Positions 46,900-64,000 of a DNA stretch of 64,000 nt are shown here, in pieces. Each line of letters begins with the position of its first letter. Positions within the stretch are counted from its first letter, which is position 1. Where the stretch lies: assembly GCF_030463535.1 (NCBI RefSeq), contig NC_132883.1, positions 34,114,741 through 34,178,740 of the forward strand, given 5' to 3'. Below the pieces are notes generated by a model, which saw only the letters and a list, made by a program, of their open reading frames with translations, searched no databases and was not told the origin of the DNA. The translations under genes were made by a program, and so were the position numbers. Source of the stretch: Salminus brasiliensis. Taxonomy: Eukaryota; Chordata; Actinopteri; Characiformes; Bryconidae.

Positions 46900-47260
46900 T
46901 ATACCAACTATAAATTTAAAAAGAGATCCAAGTACTTAAAGAGAGGGAGGGAAACACAGAGGGAGTGGGAGAGAGAGGAAGAGAGAGAGAGGGCGAGAGA
47001 GAGGGAGACAGAGAGAGAGAGAGAGAGAAAGTCTACTCCAGTAATAGCGGTTCACTATTAAGAGATTGGCTCACTCTCTGGCTGCTGACTGGAGAGATGG
47101 GGACGGTCTCTGCCATGGCCAGAGACACAGAAGACATGGCCAGGGTACGCTCCTGAACACACACACACGCACACACATACACACACTCTCAGAGTGGACA
47201 CACACACATACAGAGTGGACAACCCCTGGACGGGCAGTTTGGAGGAGTGGTCTAGGAGCC
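46900..47260 (+). promoter_or_regulatory. lrtm1: lrtm1 probable 5' UTR / promoter-proximal region with a uORF
   Basis: The region between the GATA array and the lrtm1 start is GA-rich to about 47030 and then balanced. A short upstream ORF starts at ATG 47097, with in-frame ATGs at 47115 and 47136, and stops at 47156 after 19 codons, 104 bases before the lrtm1 start codon. No TATA box stands out; the transcription start is unknown. Confidence 0.35.
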
Positions 47261-59714
<12,454 letters not shown>

Positions 59715-60540
59715 GAAGAAGCAAAAGAGATGCAATAATGCTCACATCTTTACATTACATTACGTTACAGAGACAGCTTTGATAACAGATACTGATAAAG
59801 CACTATAGGAGTGCTTCAGTGTTTTTCAACCTAATCTATATCTTCTGCATCAGTGTCATACAGTCGATTACTGGGTTTGATATTCTATGTGTATAGAAAA
59901 CCACTGCCTCCAGATTTAATAGAAGCCAGTGGCTGAATTCTGCCAGTAAAGGTTTATATGCAACATACATGTAACTCTGTAGAACCCTTTAAAAAGTCTT
60001 TATTCAAAATGTTTGTAAATTAATGTATAAAAACTGTACAGAGGGAGGAATTTGTGGTAATACATTTATTGCATATTTACTGTACAGCATTTGACTTAAG
60101 CTCTCATGCAGAGCTACTTATCTTTGAATCATGTTGCAGACGTAGGTGAATTTAGTGTTAGGAGTCTTGCCCAAGGACTCTTATTAGTGTAGTGTGGTGT
60201 GCTTTCCCGACCAGTGAATCAAACCACGGCCTGCCACAGGGAGGTATCAGTGTGGTTGTTTTGGTGGCCTACTAAATACCACACCTCTTGGCAAATGAAA
60301 TCATCTTAAATGTAGTCAATATATGTAATCTAGTCATTATAAATACATTTTAAAATAATGTAAAACATATTACACGTTTACTTTGTATTTCTACTTGTAT
60401 TTTGTACTTTTATCAGTTTGTGTGTGAATACGTGTTCCCATATTCAAGTATCGGTTTACCTAGTGCAATTCTTTAATATACTGGCAGATGTACTGTGTCT
60501 TGAAACGAGGAAGATCATCATAGAAATAAAAAAATAGTCT
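59715..60540 (+). other. lrtm1: lrtm1 3' UTR (probable)
   Basis: After the stop there is no ORF of note. A SINE in minus orientation lies inside (60075-60260). A candidate poly(A) signal AATAAA occurs at 60525-60530; another AATAAA lies near 60818. The true end cannot be set from sequence alone. Confidence 0.4.
60075..60260 (-). mobile_element. tRNA-derived SINE in the lrtm1 3' region
   Basis: Minus strand: GTGGCAGGCCGTGGTTTGAT, then ACTACACTAATAAGAGTCCT. It belongs to the same family as 56030-56175. Confidence 0.6.
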
Positions 60541-63008
60541 TAAATATTCTTCAATATGGTGTTATATATCACCAGTATAGTAGTGTTAGTGGGGTGGACA
60601 CCAAACTGCAAAATACAGACTGCATCCTGACAAGTGAATTCATAAAAAATTCATATAAAATCTAGTAAATGTATATATGATGGGGTTTTTTTGACACCTT
60701 TAAAATGTGTAATTTTGTGTAATGTTATGTTGTGGAACTGTAGAACAATGAATTACATTGTGTCTTAAAGCAATCAAAATAATCTACTAATGAAATAACG
60801 TTTAAAAAAGTATAAGAATAAAAAACTGAAATATGCATTATATATTTCAAATGATAACATTTAAAATAACATTTTTATTATAATCTTATATTTAATTAAT
60901 TACATTCTTATTATAATTTTTTATTCTTACAGTAGACTAGAGTTAAATTTCCAAGGCGGTCAAACACACTACGCTACAACAAAACAAATCTTTGGGCAAG
61001 ACTCTTGACACTATGTTGACCTACCTGTGTAACTTAAAGGTAATTCACTCTAAAGTGAATCCTTGTGTTGTCTTGAGGGAAATGACCCACCACAATGTTT
61101 AACAACAGAGAAAAAACCCTAAATGATCTTTTTGTTAGCTTGAAATTGAATGACTTCCTAGAGTGATCCTAACTTTCAGAGATGTTTGCCTTTTCATACT
61201 TCCATGAAAGCTGTACACCACCACGGTATATATTTTGTCTTTGGGTCATTTTTGACTCCTAGGAATAAGGGCACTATACAAGTTTTGTTTAAGATTATTC
61301 AACAACATCTTTGGCTCTCACGTCTGTCTCAAGCTAAGACCTGTAATGACAAAGTGTTCCGACAGCCATAGCTATAAAATGTATTCCTATTTAATGTTTA
61401 CTGATGGAATTCAGCAAGTGAAGGTTGGCTTTGATTATAAATAAGTTTTGAGTCCTACTCCAAGTCCAGGGGAAAGCGTTGAAATGATCAGGTGTGGTAA
61501 TTGACCATATGTTACAGATGTAGCAGAGATTAGGTTGAAGTACGCTGGCGTCTGGATAAAGACAAGCAAGCACATATACACACACTATTCCACACACACA
61601 CGCAAATGGCTATGGATGGAACGCATCTGACTCTTGCCAAATCTCTTGCTAAACCTTCTCAGAGGGACAAACTATTGCACACACACGCACTTACACACAC
61701 ATACACTTTTCTCTTTTCTTCGGTCCACTCTTTTCAACTACACTTTTGCAAAAGGGAAGCTGGACAGCTGGAAATCACTCCAAAAGGGGAGAAGAAGAAG
61801 AGACTTGTTCTATAATGCAGTATAGTTGGACAGAACATGACCTCCGGAGACACGATTAGGCCAAAGATAACGTACACAGATACATATCAGTGTGTTTTTA
61901 ATTGTGTATCAAATGACTCAGAGAATACGCATCTGTTTGTCCAATGCAAGCGCGTTTAACAGCAATATGTACATACTGACCTGTGTCGTGGTTTCATTCG
62001 TGTTTAGGGGGGTTTGGTTGGTTGGACTGTGTGTTTACCGGCCTATCAGGGTTTGACTGGTCAAGGAGGCAGCTGCTATCGTTCGTATGTCCTAGTTTTG
62101 CGTGTATGTGTGTGTGTTTGTGGGTGAGAGACCTGCCCCAGGATTATGCTTCAGGTTGATTAAAGTAGAATCCTAATCTAGGTATTTGCATACTGCGTGC
62201 ATATATTTGCACAGGGGAAAAAAATCTTCCAGCCTACTCATTTTAATTGAGCAAATCGTGGATTTGGGTTCCTGAAACGATGCCGGGTTTGCACACAGGG
62301 CTCGTGCTGGCTTTTGATTGTGGAAATGAGTGTTTGAAGCTACCTCGCACCCTCACACATGCAGAGACTGCGAGCAAGGGTGTGAAGGACACGAGGTTGT
62401 ACTGTCAGGATGTCTGAATTTATCCACCTTACGTAACAAGATAGTGAACAGCCAAGCAGCACGCGTGCACACAAAATCACATCAGACATGATGCTTTGAG
62501 TAATAACGTGAGGGCCAAACAGCCTGTGAGCAAGGCTGCTCAAATCAGAGATTTGCTGTCACACACGGACGCGCAAGTGCACCCACCCCTCCTTCGTTGC
62601 CCTGGGAGTGTGATGTCATCAGGTTGTCGGGTTGCATTAGTGCTGCCGGTGCAAATTCTTTACCACTGCATGCACATGTGTGTGTGTGTATATGTGTATG
62701 TGTGTGGACAGTTTGCCTCTATCCTGGCAGTCTGTCCTGGTCCTCTGTCAATTAAGCACAGCATCAAATTAATTGGAACATGTAAAGCATTAGCAAATAC
62801 AATCAGTGCCACATGAATGGCGTTCATATTTTTAGTCAGAAGACGAAAGCCATGAACAGCACCTTTGGGTTTCTGAGGCCTCCAGACGTGAGACTTTGGA
62901 CTGCAAACAGTACAGGTGCACCCTCAAAGCACACACAAAACAAATCTATGCAAAAGTCTCCTCTTAACCATAGATTCAGTTGGTGTACGACTGTTGTGTT
63001 TATGTATG
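60541..63008. other. no gene seen downstream of lrtm1
   Basis: AT-rich to about 61200, then ordinary sequence with short CA-rich patches. The small ORFs (for example 62496-62816) have no recognisable domain. Confidence 0.45.
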
Positions 63009-63010
63009 TA

Positions 63011-63815
63011 CAGTCATATGGAAAAGTTTTGACATCCCTGCTGTGTGAAAACAGCTACACCTCCTCCACATGTAACATCATTAAATGCAGCACTGTACTT
63101 TAATGCAGTGTTGGCATTTCTTTGTGGAATTTACCATATTCATTCATTGCTAAGATGCTGAGAGGGTGAATGCTAGCGTGTGCTTTAACAGCTCAACAAG
63201 CTTGAAGGAGAACACTAACTGCCAATTCTGCCAAGTCAGTTACCAGATGCCAGATGTTAAAGCAGCATTATGAGAGAATTGGTATTTCCTCCTTCTTGGC
63301 TCCCCCTACAGTTAGGAAGTGGAATTTAAGCCACACCTCAGGAAGGATATGCTGAGAGATTCAGAACCGGCATCTTAAGTGAAAGAAATGTAGACAGCGT
63401 TATGCAGTATCACGTGCTGTGTTGAAGCGTTCAATGATTTTAAATGATTTGAATTCTGGTATTTTTAGGGGAATATGCTACATAATAATGCTTTAAGTAA
63501 GTTACCAAAATTACCTTTGAATTACCTTTACAGTTATGTTTTCTAGAACTACCACCCACAGATTGCTGTGCCATCACCAGCCACAAACCTCACAATCTTC
63601 CAATGATAATGCTTAGACAGTTGGGATTTTGGGAACATTGTACATTTTATGTTACAGTTTTGTTTTTCACGTTGTATGTTAAATTCTCAAATCCACAGTG
63701 ATCATGCATTCAAAGGAGCAGACCTGTGATGTATGGTAAAACATTTAAATCATGTATTATCATATGTTTTAACTTCAACAAAGGTGTGGGGTGTCCAAAC
63801 TTCTGCATATGACTG
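63011..63815. mobile_element. MITE of the CAGTCATATG family, host of a nested element
   Basis: The left end CAGTCATATGGAAAAGTTTT follows TA; the right end AAACTTCTGCATATGACTG is its imperfect complement. It is related to 20809-21502. A second small MITE (63256-63500) sits inside. Confidence 0.7.
63256..63500. mobile_element. small MITE (TTAAAGCAGCATTAT ends), copy 2, nested
   Basis: TTAAAGCAGCATTATGAGAG and ATAATAATGCTTTAAG form imperfect inverted ends; the internal GGCTCCCCCTACAGTTAGGA matches copy 1 at 41167. Confidence 0.65.
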
Positions 63816-64000
63816 CATGTCTTAAATATATTTTTGTTAATGTTAACAGAGCAGAAAGTGCTGATATACAGTGCATATTGATGAGTAATATATAAATGTG
63901 TACTATATTAGAGTACTAAAATTTATGTTTGAGATTAAATGTTATGTTTGTTGAGAAATGTCTGGAGCTCTTCTCATTTGTTTATGTGTGTGTGTGTGTG

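Larger units (their letters stand above)
39114..47260 (-). other. cacna2d3 intron, part between exon A and lrtm1
   Basis: It contains a MITE (39400-39685), a small MITE (41167-41452), an older repeat split by a Tc1-like element (42860-44960), a SINE piece (45300-45372) and simple repeats (46440-47035). Stretches 39690-41160 and 41460-42850 show no supported gene. Confidence 0.6.

Noticed and set aside
46432..46907. Long minus-strand ORFs (150 aa and similar) rich in Ser-Ile-Tyr-Leu repeats.
   Set aside because: They are translations of the (GATA)n and (GA)n simple repeats, not genes.

Overview
The window looks like teleost fish genomic DNA. It is intron-rich and AT-rich, full of (CA)n, (TA)n and (GATA)n microsatellites, has many Tc1/mariner relics, tRNA-derived SINEs and small MITEs, and its two recognisable genes are vertebrate. 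An otophysan fish is my guess from the repeat style; the sequence does not prove it.

Two protein genes could be supported, on opposite strands. (1) The minus strand carries the 3' end of cacna2d3, the alpha2delta-3 auxiliary subunit of voltage-gated calcium channels. I resolved eleven consecutive coding exons by eye (39113 down to 8644). Every junction joins in phase, giving the C-terminal 275 residues up to the GPI-anchor signal and stop. Ten introns separate these exons: nine are GT-AG and one (13226 to 10184) has the signals of a U12-type AT-AC minor intron. (2) The plus strand carries lrtm1, a leucine-rich-repeat single-pass membrane protein. It has a first exon with only 7 coding bases (47261-47267, inferred) and two main exons (53349-53945 and 59236-59714), giving a 360-residue protein.

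The layout matches the mammalian arrangement, in which LRTM1 lies antisense inside an intron of CACNA2D3. The exon expected just before 39113 was not found in the window, so the host intron probably runs from 39114 past the window end and holds all of lrtm1.

Region by region: 1-8508 lies downstream of cacna2d3 and holds a deleted Tc1-like element, a degenerate short-period repeat and a long (TA)n. 8509-39113 holds the cacna2d3 exons and introns, with SINEs, MITEs, Tc1 relics, a solo LTR with target-site duplication, a 154-bp interspersed duplication and a 390-bp polypurine tract. 39114-47260 holds a nearly complete Tc1-like transposon and the repeat-rich lrtm1 upstream region. 47261-59714 is lrtm1. 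59715-64000 holds its 3' UTR, a SINE and a nested pair of MITEs. No RNA gene, CRISPR array or prokaryotic feature was seen. All homology statements rest on recognition of the protein families, not on a database search.
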